36,113 bases of DNA from Bacteroidales bacterium (GTDB lineage: Bacteria > Bacteroidota > Bacteroidia > Bacteroidales > P3), in contig JAFWZP010000085.1 of assembly GCA_017522255.1 (NCBI GenBank), positions 1 through 36,113 on the forward strand, given 5' to 3'. Numbering within the stretch: position 1 is the stretch's first letter; each line of letters opens with the position of its first letter. Under the pieces are notes generated by a model. It was not told the DNA's origin. It searched no databases and was given only the letters and a program-made list of their open reading frames with translations. Both the position numbers and the translations under genes were made by a program. Shown here in pieces: positions 16,204 through 25,226 of the stretch.

Positions 16204-17415
16204 TCATATTTTGCTATCTTTTTCTATCAATTCGTCATAAAAAGTAAGCAGTTTTTTGGTAAGCAATTTGTTATTGTATTTATTTGCAACTAAATCGCAG
16301 GCATTCTTACCTATCTCGGCACAGAACTCATCATCGGAAAGACATCTTTTTATTTGCTTCACGAACTCGTCAGGAGTATTGGCTATCAATATATTTTCAC
16401 CATCGACATACTCTATTCCCTCAGCACCTATGGCTGTAGAAATAACTGTTTTTCCAACCGACATTGCTTCTATTATTTTCACCCTTATTCCGCTACCACT
16501 AAGCAAAGGTACTATGTTTATTTTTTTACTTTCGATAAAATACATGGCATCAGGCACCTCTCCCACTACTGACACATTATTATGGTCAGCATTCATCAAG
16601 TTTTGTGGCATTTTACGTCCGGCCAAATACATGCGAGCTTGAGGCACTTCTTTCATCACCTTGGGCCAAACTTTCTCCAAAAACCAATTTACACCTTCCA
16701 AATTAGGTATCCAATCCATCGAACCTATGTGAAACAGCGAATTAGGTTCTTCATCAACATTATCCATACTATCGGGAGTTATTATTCCAAAAGGTATCGA
16801 CACTATAGGTTTACGACAACCTGCCGCCACAAAATAATCGGCATCTTTTTGTGTTATACATGCTATACCATCGTATTTAGATATATGTTCCAACTCATAA
16901 ACCCTTAATGCCAAAGCCAATTTTTTGATATACCATCGCTTGAATATATTCTTGGTACATCGTGCTATCCTTGCCCATATCAAATGCTCTACATTATGAG
17001 CACGTAGTACCACTTTAGCTTCGGAATACTTTCTTATCAACGATAAATAGGGCGTTAAAAAAATACTCTCCACATGTATTACATCAAATGTATCTTCTTT
17101 CAATATCGAAACCAACTTTTGTGCAAATTCTTTGCTTTCATAACGTTTTACATTATACGACTCGCCAGTAAGCAAAGCAACCAACGCATCTAAGACATTT
17201 ATTCTTAAATCAACATACACCGATTCGAATTGTGTATCTCGATAGTATTCTTCAGTTATAAGTTTTTCTTTTACAGGATGTTTATCCGAACACATAGCCA
17301 ATACCTTTGGCGTACACTTTTCGACTATCAATCCCTGCGTAATGCTGTTCATTGCAATAGTACCTCCATCGACGGGAGGATAGGGCGGCTTGTTGCATAA
17401 TTGTAATACTCTCAT
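16204..17415 (-). CDS. Glycosyltransferase family 4 (GT-B fold)
   Basis: 403 aa. The start MRVLQLCNKPPYPPVDGGTIAM has the glycine-containing acceptor-side loop of GT4 enzymes; VIHVESIFL and LRAHNVEHLIW follow. The C-terminal nucleotide-sugar domain has FHIGSMDWIPNLEGV (about 230-245), ARMYLAGRKMP and LSGSGIRVKIIEAMSVGKTVISTAIGAEG, the E-x7-E-like region that binds the donor. No membrane segment is evident, so it probably works at the cytoplasmic face of the inner membrane on a polysaccharide or lipid-linked glycan. Sugar donor and product are unknown. It follows the LptF/G-like gene by 14 bases and ends the envelope operon. Confidence 0.88.
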   Translation of the reverse strand: MRVLQLCNKPPYPPVDGGTIAMNSITQGLIVEKCTPKVLAMCSDKHPVKEKLITEEYYRDTQFESVYVDLRINVLDALVALLTGESYNVKRYESKEFAQKLVSILKEDTFDVIHVESIFLTPYLSLIRKYSEAKVVLRAHNVEHLIWARIARCTKNIFKRWYIKKLALALRVYELEHISKYDGIACITQKDADYFVAAGCRKPIVSIPFGIITPDSMDNVDEEPNSLFHIGSMDWIPNLEGVNWFLEKVWPKVMKEVPQARMYLAGRKMPQNLMNADHNNVSVVGEVPDAMYFIESKKINIVPLLSGSGIRVKIIEAMSVGKTVISTAIGAEGIEYVDGENILIANTPDEFVKQIKRCLSDDEFCAEIGKNACDLVANKYNNKLLTKKLLTFYDELIEKDSKI

Positions 17416-17429
17416 TACTGTTTTAGATT

Positions 17430-18863
17430 TTATTTATTTTGTTTAAATGGTTTTGATTTTTTCCTTATTATCTTCTGCCATGTTCCACGATCAAATAACC
17501 CAGAATCGGTAGTTGCTTTCAATGTAAGAAATATTCCCAAAGGAAGCATTGCCAAAGTAGAAATCCACATACCATAGGGTGGTAATGCTGTTTCTCGAAT
17601 AGCCTTTATACATATTGTATTTATCACATAATAAAGCACAAAAAATATCACAGAAGCCACTAGAGGTAGCCCTAATCCTCCTTTACGCACTATGGAGCCA
17701 AAAGGTGCACCTATAAGAAATAACACAAAACAAGCCACTGATAAAGTAAACTTTTGGTGCCATTCTATTCCGTGCCTATTTATATATTCCAAATCGTTTT
17801 GAAGTATTTGTTCATACATGGCCACATCTTCGTTTACCTTACGTGCTGAATGTAATGCCACACGACGTATATTTTTTTGTTTTCTTTCGGGCAAATCGTT
17901 TATCAAACTAAGCGGATAATCACCTTTCAACAACTGAACGTTAGCAACATTTGAGTTGGCTGTCATCTCTTTTATAGAAAAGCTCGACGATACCTCATTT
18001 TTAAAATCTAACACCTTCTTTTCTCTGTTTATACGCAATGTATCCATAGCCTCGTCAAGTTGCTTTACATTCATCATTTGGTAGCTACCTCTGAAATGTT
18101 CCTTATCTACTTTATTGAACGCAAAAGCCGACAAATCAAATCTCATAGTCTGCTCATCGAATTTCATTCTTGTTAGAGGACGGGCGTATGCATTTTGTCC
18201 TTTTACATCTTCCACATACGAATATCCGTCATACATATCAAAGACCAAAAAACGCTCATCAGGAGTTACAGTCATTCGCCCCCTATCAGCAACCGTAACA
18301 CTTACATTGCCCATACCATCAGTATGGTCGTATATAATTATATTCTTGAGATTTTTGTTTTCCTTGTCTTTTTGATCAATACGAATCACATAACCATCTA
18401 TTCCCGAATAATATTCGCTAGGTTTTATATTCAAAGCAGGCTTTTTACGCGTTACATCATACAATGTCATCTTATATTTGAGTACAGCCACCGGCATAAC
18501 ATTGTTAGCAAAATAAAAAGCCATACCGGTAAGCAAAAACACCATCAAAGCCATAGGCATCATCACTCGCTTGATTGATATACCACCGGCTTTCATAGCC
18601 ACCAATTCGTACTTTTCGCCAAAGTTACCCATTGTCATTATCGAAGCAAAAAGAGTGGCAATAGGCAAAGCCATAGGCACAAAAGTGGCTGAGGCATAAA
18701 ACAGCAATTGAGCTATTATCCAAAAGTCTAACCCTTTGCCCACCATATCATCGATATACTTCCATAAAAACTGCATAAGCAAAACAAATACAGCCAATAG
18801 AAAAGTGAGCACCAACGGTCCTACAAACGAGCGTAATATAAGCCTATCTATCTGCTTCATCAA
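17430..18863 (-). CDS. LptF/LptG family lipopolysaccharide export permease
   Basis: 477 aa. It matches the YjgP/YjgQ family: membrane segments near the N terminus (about 13-35, 55-78, 97-120), a large central periplasmic beta-jellyroll domain (about 140-380), then three more membrane segments (about 385-460) with FVLFLIGAPFGSIVRKGGLGLPL, a family signature. The first loop has GNFGEKYELVAMKAGGISIKRV, the coupling helix that meets the LptB ATPase. It is the inner-membrane permease that pulls LPS into the periplasmic bridge; LptF versus LptG is not decided here. It begins at the base immediately after the rseP stop codon, indicating translational coupling. Confidence 0.9.
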   Translation of the reverse strand: MMKQIDRLILRSFVGPLVLTFLLAVFVLLMQFLWKYIDDMVGKGLDFWIIAQLLFYASATFVPMALPIATLFASIMTMGNFGEKYELVAMKAGGISIKRVMMPMALMVFLLTGMAFYFANNVMPVAVLKYKMTLYDVTRKKPALNIKPSEYYSGIDGYVIRIDQKDKENKNLKNIIIYDHTDGMGNVSVTVADRGRMTVTPDERFLVFDMYDGYSYVEDVKGQNAYARPLTRMKFDEQTMRFDLSAFAFNKVDKEHFRGSYQMMNVKQLDEAMDTLRINREKKVLDFKNEVSSSFSIKEMTANSNVANVQLLKGDYPLSLINDLPERKQKNIRRVALHSARKVNEDVAMYEQILQNDLEYINRHGIEWHQKFTLSVACFVLFLIGAPFGSIVRKGGLGLPLVASVIFFVLYYVINTICIKAIRETALPPYGMWISTLAMLPLGIFLTLKATTDSGLFDRGTWQKIIRKKSKPFKQNK

Positions 18864-20252
18864 CTAAAATTTACCGCTCAACCAACGAATCAAATCATTA
18901 CCATTAGCAAAAATAAGCAATGCGAACAATATCAACATTCCCACGGTTTGAGCATATTCCAAAAACTTATCACTTGGCTTTCGACGTGTTATTATTTCGT
19001 AGAGAGTAAACATTACATGTCCTCCATCCAAACCTGGAATAGGTATAATATTCATAAATGCCAATATTATAGATAAGAATGCTGTCATATTCCAAAATAT
19101 TGCCCAATTCCATTCTTCGGGGAACAAAGTACCTATAGTACCAAAACCACCCAATTGCGACACTCCTTCCTTGGTAAATATCAATTTAAGCGATTTAACA
19201 TAAGTAACCAATGTCTCCACACCCATACCTATACCTGCAGGTATTGATTCAAAGAAGCTATACTCTTTTATCTCGGTTTTGTATATTTCGGTAGGAGCCT
19301 TAAGATAAGCACCTATTTTAGCACTACCGTCGAGCTGCATCGATAGCGACATAAATTGTCCACCTCTATAAAAACCTATCGCTATTTCTTTATCGGCATT
19401 GGATGCTAAACCATCCATAAACTCTTTGGCAGTAAGAGTTGTTTCGCCATTGAGCGACACCAAACTATCACCAATCATCATGCCGTTTTTTTCAGCCAGC
19501 GAACCTGGAACAAAATCCTTTATCACAAACGGGAAACGTACTGCAAGCAATTGACTATCGGGGTCGTTGATATTGGCCAATATCTGTTGACGGATATCAG
19601 AAGGCAATGTCAAGGTTGTGTCTTTTCCATTGCGACGCACTGTAGCAGTAGTAGCCTTGTCGATAACCAAATATTCCGACACTTCGGCACTATAATGTAT
19701 CGGTTTATCATCTATAGCCAATATTATATCGCCATCTTGAAAACCATTGGTTTTAAGCACATGGGCATAATCGTAACCCATAGTAACATTTTGAATAGGC
19801 AATTTGGCTTCGCCCCAACTAAACAATATAGCCACATACAATATCATAGCCACAACAAAGTTTACCAATACACCACCAGATATTATAAGCAAACGTTGCC
19901 AAGCTTTCTTGGAACGATATTCCCAAGGTTGTGGTGTTGACTCAAAGTCTTTGGAATCCTTGTTTTCGTCTATCATTCCGGCAATATCACAATAGCCACC
20001 AAGAGGTATCCAACCTATACCAAACATAGTATTGTCGGGATATTGATTCCACTCTTCTGGAGTGGTGGCATTAAACCATTTAAAATGCCATTTACCATTA
20101 AAACGTTTGGCTTTAAGTATCGAAAATTTGTAATTAAAAAACAAGTAAAACCTTGTTACTCGTGTTTTGAATAATCGAGCAAAGAAATAGTGTCCCAATT
20201 CGTGGACAAATACCAAGAGCGATAAGCTCAATAAAAGTGCTAATATTCTCAT
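18864..20252 (-). CDS. rseP: RseP-type site-2 zinc metalloprotease
   Basis: 462 aa. The zinc motif HELGH lies at residues 17-21 in the first membrane segment and the third ligand in LDGGH at 408-412. Two PDZ-like regions lie between (around GFQDGDIILAIDDKPI and SLAEKNGMMIGDSLVSLNGE). A further membrane segment contains SGGVLVNFVVAMILY. The family cuts membrane-bound anti-sigma factors and signal peptide remnants inside the membrane; the substrate here is unknown. It lies between dxr and lptF/G, and in many bacteria dxr and rseP are neighbours. Start follows dxr by 17 bases. Confidence 0.93.
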   Translation of the reverse strand: MRILALLLSLSLLVFVHELGHYFFARLFKTRVTRFYLFFNYKFSILKAKRFNGKWHFKWFNATTPEEWNQYPDNTMFGIGWIPLGGYCDIAGMIDENKDSKDFESTPQPWEYRSKKAWQRLLIISGGVLVNFVVAMILYVAILFSWGEAKLPIQNVTMGYDYAHVLKTNGFQDGDIILAIDDKPIHYSAEVSEYLVIDKATTATVRRNGKDTTLTLPSDIRQQILANINDPDSQLLAVRFPFVIKDFVPGSLAEKNGMMIGDSLVSLNGETTLTAKEFMDGLASNADKEIAIGFYRGGQFMSLSMQLDGSAKIGAYLKAPTEIYKTEIKEYSFFESIPAGIGMGVETLVTYVKSLKLIFTKEGVSQLGGFGTIGTLFPEEWNWAIFWNMTAFLSIILAFMNIIPIPGLDGGHVMFTLYEIITRRKPSDKFLEYAQTVGMLILFALLIFANGNDLIRWLSGKF

Positions 20253-20269
20253 GTTAGTCTATATTATAC

Positions 20270-21433
20270 TTAGTTATGTTTATTGTCAATCCATTGCTGA
20301 GATTTCAAACGAACCTCAAAATCTGTTTCCATCAAATCGTCTAATGTTGGATTAGGTACAAAGAACCCTTTATCCATAATATCATTAATCATAGTAGGTA
20401 TATCTAAAAAGTGTATCTTTTCATCAATAAAGTTTTGCACAGCTATCTCGTTAGCAGCATTCATTATACAAGGCATATTACCACCTTTGTTTATGGCCTT
20501 ATAAGCCAAATCGAGGCAACGAAATGTGTTACGATCTGGTTGCAAAAACGACAACTGAGGATAGTTGACAAACTCAAACTTGGGCAAAGCTGACGACAAT
20601 CTCATAGGATATGAAAAGGCATATTGTATGGGCAACTCCATCGAAGGCAAACCCAACTGAGCCTTGATAGAGCCATCTTTGAACTCTACCAACGAATGGA
20701 CTATCGATTGTGGGTGAACCACCACCTCAATCTGTTCTGGTTCCACATTAAATAACCATTTTGCTTCTATCACCTCCAAACCTTTGTTCATCAATGTAGC
20801 AGAGTCAATAGTTACCTTTTTACCCATTACCCAATTGGGATGTTTCAAAGCATCGTTTAGAGTTACTGCCTGCAAATCGTTGGCTGTTTTTCCCAAAAAA
20901 GGACCACCCGAAGCTGTAAGAAATATCCTTTCGATAGGATTAAAAGTCTCGCCTATCAACGACTGAAATATAGCAGAATGTTCCGAGTCTACCGGCAATA
21001 TAGGGACATTCTTTTGAGCTGCCAAATCGGTTACCAATTTACCTGCCACCACCATGGTTTCTTTATTGGCTAAAGCTATCGTTTTGCCATACTCTATAGC
21101 TCTAAGCGTGGGACGCAACCCGGCAAAGCCTACCACGGCAGTAAGCACCATATCTATATCCGACATCTCCATTACGTCTACCATAGACTTTTCACCGGCA
21201 AACACCTTTATATCGTAGCTATAAAGAGCATCTTGAACCTTGCTGTAGTAATTTTTATTCGTGATAACAACAGTATTGGGTTTAAACTCTATGGCTTGCT
21301 GTATAAGTTTTTCGTAATTGGAATGAGCCGTCAACACATCTACTTCGAACAAATCGGAGTGATTACGCACTACATTGAGGGCTTGCACTCCTATAGAACC
21401 CGTCGACCCTAATATTGCTATATGCTTTTTCAT
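20270..21433 (-). CDS. dxr: 1-deoxy-D-xylulose 5-phosphate reductoisomerase
   Basis: 387 aa. It converts DXP to MEP with NADPH, the first committed step of the MEP isoprenoid pathway. The NADPH-binding GSTGSIG is at residues 9-15, ANKETMV at 122-128, and the metal-binding DSEHSA at 149-154, followed by TASGGPFLG and HPNWVMGKKVTIDSATLMNKGLE. Length is normal and every expected motif is present. ispE at 33987 belongs to the same pathway. Upstream by 26 bases is the M23 peptidase, downstream rseP. Confidence 0.97.
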   Translation of the reverse strand: MKKHIAILGSTGSIGVQALNVVRNHSDLFEVDVLTAHSNYEKLIQQAIEFKPNTVVITNKNYYSKVQDALYSYDIKVFAGEKSMVDVMEMSDIDMVLTAVVGFAGLRPTLRAIEYGKTIALANKETMVVAGKLVTDLAAQKNVPILPVDSEHSAIFQSLIGETFNPIERIFLTASGGPFLGKTANDLQAVTLNDALKHPNWVMGKKVTIDSATLMNKGLEVIEAKWLFNVEPEQIEVVVHPQSIVHSLVEFKDGSIKAQLGLPSMELPIQYAFSYPMRLSSALPKFEFVNYPQLSFLQPDRNTFRCLDLAYKAINKGGNMPCIMNAANEIAVQNFIDEKIHFLDIPTMINDIMDKGFFVPNPTLDDLMETDFEVRLKSQQWIDNKHN

Positions 21434-21459
21434 TTTATCTACCTCTTACTTCCTTTTAT

Positions 21460-22401
21460 TTAAAAACTGATGTATTCGACAGGATTTATAGCCTTTCCGT
21501 TGAACCAAAGTTCCAAATGCAAATGCGGTCCACTGGTAAGTTCACCAGTATTTCCTATAAAAGCAATAGGCTCTCCGGCTCTAACAACATCACCAATATG
21601 CTTTAGTAATGCACTATTGTGCTTATATATCGAAATCATATTGTTTGGATGTTGGATAGCAATAATATAACCCGTCTTTAAAGTATAATCAGAAAACAAC
21701 ACAGTGCCATTGTACACTGACTTGACAACAGCATTTTCACTACCTGCTATATCGATACCATAATGACGTTTGCGTGAATCGAATTGCGAAATAACTTTGC
21801 CTTTCAATGGTGTATAAAACAAATAATCGCTTGCCACTCTATTGTCAGTGATGTTTACATACACATGATTACCATCTATCGAATAGTCTGTGCTATATGC
21901 TTTGTTATCGGCATACAAAGTATTCGACTTCACTTGATACTTGTCTTGAGTTTCTATTTCTCTTCTCAATAGAGAGTCCGATTTTGACCTCACATCTTCA
22001 CCTGGTTTCACCTTAAGGCTATCTCGCTTATGTTCTTTTTCACTTATCTCCTCACCTACTATTAATGCTTTGATGTTAGCGAGCATTAAGTCCTGCTCAT
22101 GTAATTTTTGTTCTAACGAGTCGATAGTGGCAGTGCTTTTGTATACTTGCTCCATAAGGTCGGTTTGCATATAACCGGGTATATACTCGCGTAGCGAAGT
22201 AAATGCAATAAGTATAGTGGTAAGCACCACCAACACTATCACACTCAATCCCACTGCTACGAACAAATTTTTTGCCGACAACTGAAACGACCAACGTTCA
22301 CGAAAGGTTTCGGAATCCATTATCACAAACCGCTGTTTGTGTCCCATCTCTCTCTTTAACGCCTTTAGTCTTCGGACAATTATATTTCCTTTGTTTCCCA
22401 T
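21460..22401 (-). CDS. M23 family metallopeptidase (membrane-anchored cell wall endopeptidase)
   Basis: 313 aa. One membrane segment (about 46-69) follows a basic cytoplasmic N terminus; a coiled-coil-like stretch (about 85-150) leads to the C-terminal LytM domain. All zinc ligands are in place: HYGID (H213, D217) and GPHLHLELW (H293, H295). FVIMDSETFRERWSFQLS near residues 25-42 is a conserved N-terminal stretch in Bacteroidota M23 proteins. It probably cleaves peptidoglycan cross-links in the periplasm; with ligands complete an active enzyme is expected. It is first in the operon with dxr, rseP, lptF/G and the glycosyltransferase. A second ATG at residue 20 is a possible start. Confidence 0.9.
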   Translation of the reverse strand: MGNKGNIIVRRLKALKREMGHKQRFVIMDSETFRERWSFQLSAKNLFVAVGLSVIVLVVLTTILIAFTSLREYIPGYMQTDLMEQVYKSTATIDSLEQKLHEQDLMLANIKALIVGEEISEKEHKRDSLKVKPGEDVRSKSDSLLRREIETQDKYQVKSNTLYADNKAYSTDYSIDGNHVYVNITDNRVASDYLFYTPLKGKVISQFDSRKRHYGIDIAGSENAVVKSVYNGTVLFSDYTLKTGYIIAIQHPNNMISIYKHNSALLKHIGDVVRAGEPIAFIGNTGELTSGPHLHLELWFNGKAINPVEYISF

Positions 22402-22579
22402 TTTATGTATAGTCCTTATATTATCATGTGTTCACCAAGACCTCACTCACCCACACTAGCAACAAAGTAGCACATCATTTTTTGTCACAAAAACTTACAT
22501 CTATGCACCAAAATCATCTTCTGTACACACTATCGTTGATTTATTATCACCTTGCAAAGCGAGGATAAAATACACGTTA

Positions 22580-23038
22580 TTATTCCACAGGAGGCTCTTG
22601 CTTTATGCGTTCCATCACCTCTTCGGTCGACAACTGATTTTTGGTCCAAAACACTATGGCAGCATCGTATCCTCCAACGGCTTCACGTTGATCTTCATCG
22701 AAAATATATAAATACCCATTATCACGATTATAATACGACGTATTATCATACTTCTTCTGCATTCTAAAATAATGTTCTTTATTACTTCTGAGTTTTCCCG
22801 AACTACCGGTAAAGAATATCACCCTCTTGTTGGTAAAATCAAAATCATTGCGATATGCTGCAAATATAGCATTCAATTCTGCCGCCTCTTCTTTATTTAA
22901 CCACGAAGCATATTCGGTATTTTCTTCTACCGCAAAATCTTGTTCTTTCACCATAGGTACTGAAGATGTTGTTTTTTTACCAAAGAAACAACTACTCAAA
23001 AGAACCGACACCAATGATATAACTAAATATTTTTTCAT
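22580..23038 (-). CDS. Lipoprotein of unknown function
   Basis: 152 aa. The N terminus MKKYLVISLVSVLLSSCFFGKK has a lipobox (LSSC, Cys17), so the protein should be lipidated and membrane-anchored. The mature part has no recognised domain; RVIFFTGSSGKLRSNKEHYF and DNGYLYIFDEDQREAVGGYD suggest a small alpha/beta fold. The next gene downstream on the strand is the M23 peptidase, 178 bases away, so it is probably a separate unit. Function unknown. Confidence 0.7.
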   Translation of the reverse strand: MKKYLVISLVSVLLSSCFFGKKTTSSVPMVKEQDFAVEENTEYASWLNKEEAAELNAIFAAYRNDFDFTNKRVIFFTGSSGKLRSNKEHYFRMQKKYDNTSYYNRDNGYLYIFDEDQREAVGGYDAAIVFWTKNQLSTEEVMERIKQEPPVE

Positions 23039-23093
23039 TACTATAATTTAGCTTTAGTACTTACTTTTATTTATTGTTCTATTATTATTACAT

Positions 23094-23273
23094 CTAGTTT
23101 TCAGGAATTATGAGCACTGCCAATATGTATAACAGTATACCGAATCCACAGCATATTACACTAACTGCCCATATCAATCTTATTATTGTTGGATCAATAT
23201 TAAAATGTTCGCCTAATCCACCACAAACTCCGGCTATTTTTCTATCAGTACGAGATCTATAAAGTTTATTCAA
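23094..23273 (-). CDS. PspC domain small membrane protein
   Basis: 59 aa. The PspC domain is complete: NKLYRSRTDRKIAGVCGGLG, then EHFNIDPTIIRLIWA and a membrane segment (VICCGFGILLYILAVLII). PspC proteins are inner-membrane stress sensors or regulators. Start choice: an in-frame GTG at 23279 overlaps the ribosome site; TTG at 23273 lies five bases after a perfect AGGAGG and gives the N terminus expected of Bacteroidota PspC proteins (MNKLYRS...). No partner PspA/B genes are nearby. Confidence 0.88.
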   Translation of the reverse strand: MNKLYRSRTDRKIAGVCGGLGEHFNIDPTIIRLIWAVSVICCGFGILLYILAVLIIPEN

Positions 23274-23289
23274 AATCACCTCCTTTATT
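23274..23289 (-). promoter_or_regulatory. Strong Shine-Dalgarno deciding a TTG start for PspC
   Basis: Read on the - strand, AAAGGAGGTGATT matches the 16S rRNA 3' end over more than ten bases and lies just before TTG. Such a site is unusual in Bacteroidota and selects the rare TTG codon. Confidence 0.7.
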
Positions 23290-23353
23290 TAACACATTTA
23301 ATTATCTATATATCAAATACATTTAATATTATAAAGCAAATATATTTCAACTG

Positions 23354-23385
23354 CAAAGATAACAAATTTTCATACAATAACCAAA
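23354..23385 (-). promoter_or_regulatory. Promoter for PspC, -33 and -7 boxes
   Basis: On the - strand TTTG (23382-23385) and TATCTTTG (23354-23361) are 20 bases apart, the Bacteroidota consensus. A second possible box (TATATTTG at 23337-23344, with TTTG at 23363-23366) lies just downstream. The leader would be about 80 bases. Confidence 0.7.
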
Positions 23386-23396
23386 CGTATATTGTA

Positions 23397-23720
23397 CTAC
23401 ACTGCATATTTGTTATATATCCACCTATATACCAATATCAAGAAAGGTATCGAAATAAATGCCCACACAAATACTACATCGGCGGCCAACTCCATATCAG
23501 CTATCCCTAAAAAGGTACTCACCCAATACGGCAGAGAATATACTATCCACATTATTCCATTGGCACGATTGTAGGCCTGTATATCATTTATCTCATCGTC
23601 TTGCACTTTAGAACCACTCCAAAACCACATAGGTTTCTTACGCAACCAAGCATATATTCCAATGCCCGTTATAACCAAACTACAAAGACCCATGGTCAAA
23701 ATCCATGTTACATCTATCAT
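23397..23720 (-). CDS. Small three-helix membrane protein of unknown function
   Basis: 107 aa. Three membrane segments (about 5-25, 55-75 and 80-102). The first loop has KPMWFWSGSKVQDDEINDIQAYNRANGIMWIVY, a recognisable 'WSG...AYNR.NG.MW.VY' phrase of small bacterial membrane proteins of the SdpI/DUF3784-like kind, with no defined activity. Its stop codon sits within the promoter region of the PspC gene on the same strand. Function unknown. Confidence 0.7.
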   Translation of the reverse strand: MIDVTWILTMGLCSLVITGIGIYAWLRKKPMWFWSGSKVQDDEINDIQAYNRANGIMWIVYSLPYWVSTFLGIADMELAADVVFVWAFISIPFLILVYRWIYNKYAV

Positions 23721-23884
23721 CTTTAAATGTTTTTCTTTATCAAATTTAGAGTAATAAACGATAGAAAAAGATATTTAGTATAAAGAAATCCGAAAAATAC
23801 ATAGTAAATATCACCGCCAACGCTATAGAGTTGGTTTGTAAATAATTCTCATAGGGTATCAAAATTTAGTTTTCACTACCTTAA

Positions 23885-23984
23885 GACTGCTTCTATAAAT
23901 TGCTTTACAAGTGATTTGTAATTTTTTATTGGAAAGACTTCTACTTTCTTTTTCAATCCAAACGTAGAATTTTTAGAAGTGGCC
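23885..23984 (+). mobile_element. MITE-like element, copy 2 (100 bp, internally deleted)
   Basis: Same family as 10080-10274 and 35331-35587: it opens GACTGCTTCTATAAATTGC and closes with ATTTTTAGAAGTGGCC, flanked by TTAA on both sides (23881-23884 and 23985-23988). The interior follows the copy at 35331 for about 75 bases, then jumps to the far end. Its ends are more diverged, so it is probably older. Confidence 0.65.
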
Positions 23985-24130
23985 TTAAATATTCCATCTA
24001 ATAAAGATTATCGAGAAATTTTAGATTTTATCGTTACTAGTTCGGGAAAAGACGAAAGCGTAAAGAACTATATTCCTCTACGCTTTCGCTACTCGACTAA
24101 TAGCCAAATCCAAAGCTGACCGCAGAATCT
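23985..24130. other. Possible gene remnant beside MITE copy 2
   Basis: After the element, + strand bases from about 23987 read as an uninterrupted frame of about 39 codons (NIPSNKDYREILDFIV...) to a stop near 24110, without a start. It includes a 10-bp hairpin CGAAAGCGTA (24053-24062) with TACGCTTTCG (24079-24088). This may be the tail of a broken gene, or a chance frame around a DNA hairpin. The rest of the 23721-24132 gap shows nothing else. Confidence 0.25.
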
Positions 24131-24132
24131 TG

Positions 24133-24651
24133 CTATCTCAAACGGTCGGCGGCACGTACCTTTAATTCGTCTTTTTTAATAGCATTTTGAGCCAAAAACA
24201 ATAGCACAGCTATAGCCAATGGTGCAAAAGTACCTACTCCATAATGTATAACCACTGTCCAAATAGGATACGAAGCTGTTAATGACTCTGCACAGCCATC
24301 TACCGACGACACAAACACTATGGCTATATATGCCAATGCCAACACTAGCAACAATGCCACTAATCGCATTTGCAATATTCTATTTTTGAACAAGAATATT
24401 GAACCTAATATACCTACAGCCAACACTATAGCTATAATAAGCAATATAATCGAACCTTGTCCTACAAATGTAGGAATGGCTCCTGTTTCGTCGTAAGTGG
24501 TTGTTTGTTCCACCAAATCCAAACTTGCAGTAGCCTCGATTGTGTTGGTTTTTGTATTAACCAAATCGAATGTGGCTGTGGGGAACATAAACAATAGGAT
24601 AGTACCCACCAATGCCAACACCAAATAAATAGATTGAATTCTTTGTATCAT
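24133..24651 (-). CDS. DUF4293 family membrane protein
   Basis: 172 aa. The start MIQRIQSIYLVLALVGTILLFMFPT is the hallmark of the DUF4293 family of Bacteroidota. Four membrane segments are visible (about 6-26, 68-88, 95-116, 137-157), with an extracytoplasmic loop between the first two. No catalytic motif is seen. It ends the cluster DUF1599, BT_3928-like, TlpA-like, 16 bases after the TlpA-like stop. Function unknown. Confidence 0.85.
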   Translation of the reverse strand: MIQRIQSIYLVLALVGTILLFMFPTATFDLVNTKTNTIEATASLDLVEQTTTYDETGAIPTFVGQGSIILLIIAIVLAVGILGSIFLFKNRILQMRLVALLLVLALAYIAIVFVSSVDGCAESLTASYPIWTVVIHYGVGTFAPLAIAVLLFLAQNAIKKDELKVRAADRLR

Positions 24652-24667
24652 TTCTTATTAGTTTTTG

Positions 24668-25213
24668 TTATTTGTTCAATAATTTTTCTATAACTTCTTT
24701 CATTTGATCAAACTCTTTGCGATCGAAAAGACGTGTAAGAAATACTATCTTTCCATCGCGGTCAATAACAATATTTCGCGTTACTCCTGCATTTTTTTCG
24801 GTATAGAGCGAAAATATTTCACCTTTTTCGTCTAAGGTTAACGGATAAGTTATTTTCATATCGTCGATAAACTTCAACACTTTTTCCTTAGGTTCCTTGA
24901 GATCTACAGCAACAAGCACAAAGTTTTCGTTATCTTTATATTTTTGCCATATCTCTTTTTCTATATAGGGCATTTCTTGTCGGCACACCCTACACCAACC
25001 TGCAGTAAACTGTAGCATCACAACTTTACCCCTTAGATCGGACAGGTTGGCTGTGGTACCATCGAGGTATTGCAAAGTAAAATCGGGTGCCATATCTCCC
25101 ACTTTTACCGAATAACCACGATTATCCCCTTCATTTGATTGAGCCTTTGCTCCGGTGGTTGTTAATGCAAACAATCCACCTACCAATAGCATTGTCTTTA
25201 GTATTTTATTCAT
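24668..25213 (-). CDS. TlpA-like thioredoxin-fold protein
   Basis: 181 aa. A signal peptide (residues 1-24, ending GAKAQ) directs it to the periplasm. The AhpC/TSA-thioredoxin fold follows: VGDMAPDFTLQYLDGTTANLSDLRGKVVMLQF, the active site WCRVC (C74, C77), then the conserved cis-proline region (GVTRNIVIDRDGKI). It is a likely thiol-disulfide reductase or oxidoreductase of the envelope. It sits 13 bases after the BT_3928-like membrane protein, which carries a CxC motif, so the pair may pass electrons; that is inference. Confidence 0.88.
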   Translation of the reverse strand: MNKILKTMLLVGGLFALTTTGAKAQSNEGDNRGYSVKVGDMAPDFTLQYLDGTTANLSDLRGKVVMLQFTAGWCRVCRQEMPYIEKEIWQKYKDNENFVLVAVDLKEPKEKVLKFIDDMKITYPLTLDEKGEIFSLYTEKNAGVTRNIVIDRDGKIVFLTRLFDRKEFDQMKEVIEKLLNK

Positions 25214-25226
25214 ATCTGTATTTTAT

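Noticed and set aside
18115-18578. Open frames on the + strand inside the lptF/G-like gene and other core genes
   Set aside because: They are antisense shadows of well-supported genes with family motifs.
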